Made by a program: the position numbers and the translations under genes. The notes beneath the pieces are model-generated. The model did no database searches. It worked only from the letters and a program-made list of their open reading frames with translations, and was not told the DNA's origin. Below are positions 63,586 through 64,000 of a stretch of 64,000 nt of DNA, piece after piece (position 1 is the first letter of the stretch; the number at the start of each line of letters is the position of its first letter). This DNA comes from Lingula anatina (taxonomy: Eukaryota > Brachiopoda > Lingulata > Lingulida > Lingulidae): NCBI RefSeq assembly GCF_001039355.2, contig NW_019774847.1, positions 549,607 to 613,606 on the forward strand, in the 5' to 3' direction.

Positions 63586-63896
63586 CTATGACCACATTCA
63601 CAACAAGTTGAGCCATGGCTATACAAATCCGCAAACGAAATATGGCGGACGTACATGAAAAAAACCCCCGCCTAATCTTTTATTAGTCTCTCCGCCTCTC
63701 ACACGCCTCCCCATGTGTTGTCCCAATGGATCCAAGATTAAATGACTGTACCCCTGCAGGGACGACGCGTGGGGAGGCATGTGAGAGGCGGAGAGACTAT
63801 TAAAAGATTAGGCGTTTTTTCTTTCATGTACGTCCGCCATATTTAGTTTGTGGATTTGTAGAGCCATGGCTCAACTCGTTGTGAATGCGGTCTATG
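63586..63896. mobile_element. Roughly 300-bp inverted-repeat element (MITE) with CTATG direct flanks
   Basis: Arms 63591-about 63715 and about 63765-63891 are close reverse complements (ACCACATTCACAACAAGTTG at the left; CAACTCGTTGTGAATGCGGT at the right). They share ATATGGCGGACGTACATG and AGTCTCTCCGCCTCTCACA. CTATG occurs just outside both ends (63586-63590, 63892-63896), a possible 5-bp target duplication. It lies in an RBMX-like intron. Confidence 0.75.
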
Positions 63897-64000
63897 CTAA
63901 ATACCTTGAGTCCTTGACTAATTAGACTTCAAGCCTAGAGGGCAGGTTTAATAATAGAAATTAAGACCAAATCTTGGTGTTAATTTTCTGCCTAACATTT

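Overview
This is a window of an AT-rich animal genome with many introns. Protein families, compact AT-rich introns, abundant short inverted-repeat elements and a Penelope-like retroelement suggest a marine invertebrate, probably a lophotrochozoan such as a mollusc. The species cannot be fixed from the sequence. All four recognisable genes have animal GT-AG (or GC-AG) introns; no bacterial or viral gene was seen.

Layout. (1) 2058-24940, plus strand: the 3' part of a large MPRIP/TRIOBP/outspread-type gene (PH domain, basic serine-rich linker, second PH domain, long coiled coil). All 21 exons join in phase and encode about 2,807 residues up to the stop, including one exon of 3,882 bases. (2) 25363-32760: a second copy of the 3' end of the same gene, starting just after a single N at 25354. 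The equal offset at both ends, near identity of exons and haplotype-like intron differences make this most likely an uncollapsed allele (false duplication). (3) 35824-38419, minus strand: a complete five-exon 5'(3')-deoxyribonucleotidase (NT5C/NT5M family), with two predicted GC-AG introns. A degraded Penelope-like element has inserted exactly at its stop codon, and a 3.1-kb inverted-repeat (foldback-like) element lies about 110 bases upstream of its start codon. (4) 42103-42276, minus: an orphan first exon encoding a type II membrane anchor, with no following exons. A second N (40501) lies between it and the next gene. (5) 45601-49317, minus: a beta-1,4-galactosyltransferase-family gene. It carries WGWGGEDDD and a DVD metal motif, and has Leu where galactosyltransferases have the donor-selecting Tyr, so a GalNAc-transferase is more likely. 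(6) 49.3-57.0 kb: mostly gene-poor, with inverted-repeat elements and minisatellites. (7) 57006-63540, minus: the C-terminal RGG/SRDY-rich part of an RBMX/hnRNP G-like gene whose RRM lies beyond the right edge. One of its splice donors sits in a 72-bp tandem repeat that creates two in-phase candidate micro-exons of 27 bases. A deleted Tc1-like transposon lies in one of its introns.

The genes have no obvious shared pathway: cytoskeletal scaffold, nucleotide phosphatase, Golgi glycosyltransferase and nuclear RNA-binding protein. The most informative signals are structural: the allelic duplication, the mobile-element insertions with visible target-site duplications, the GC-AG introns and the micro-exon repeat.
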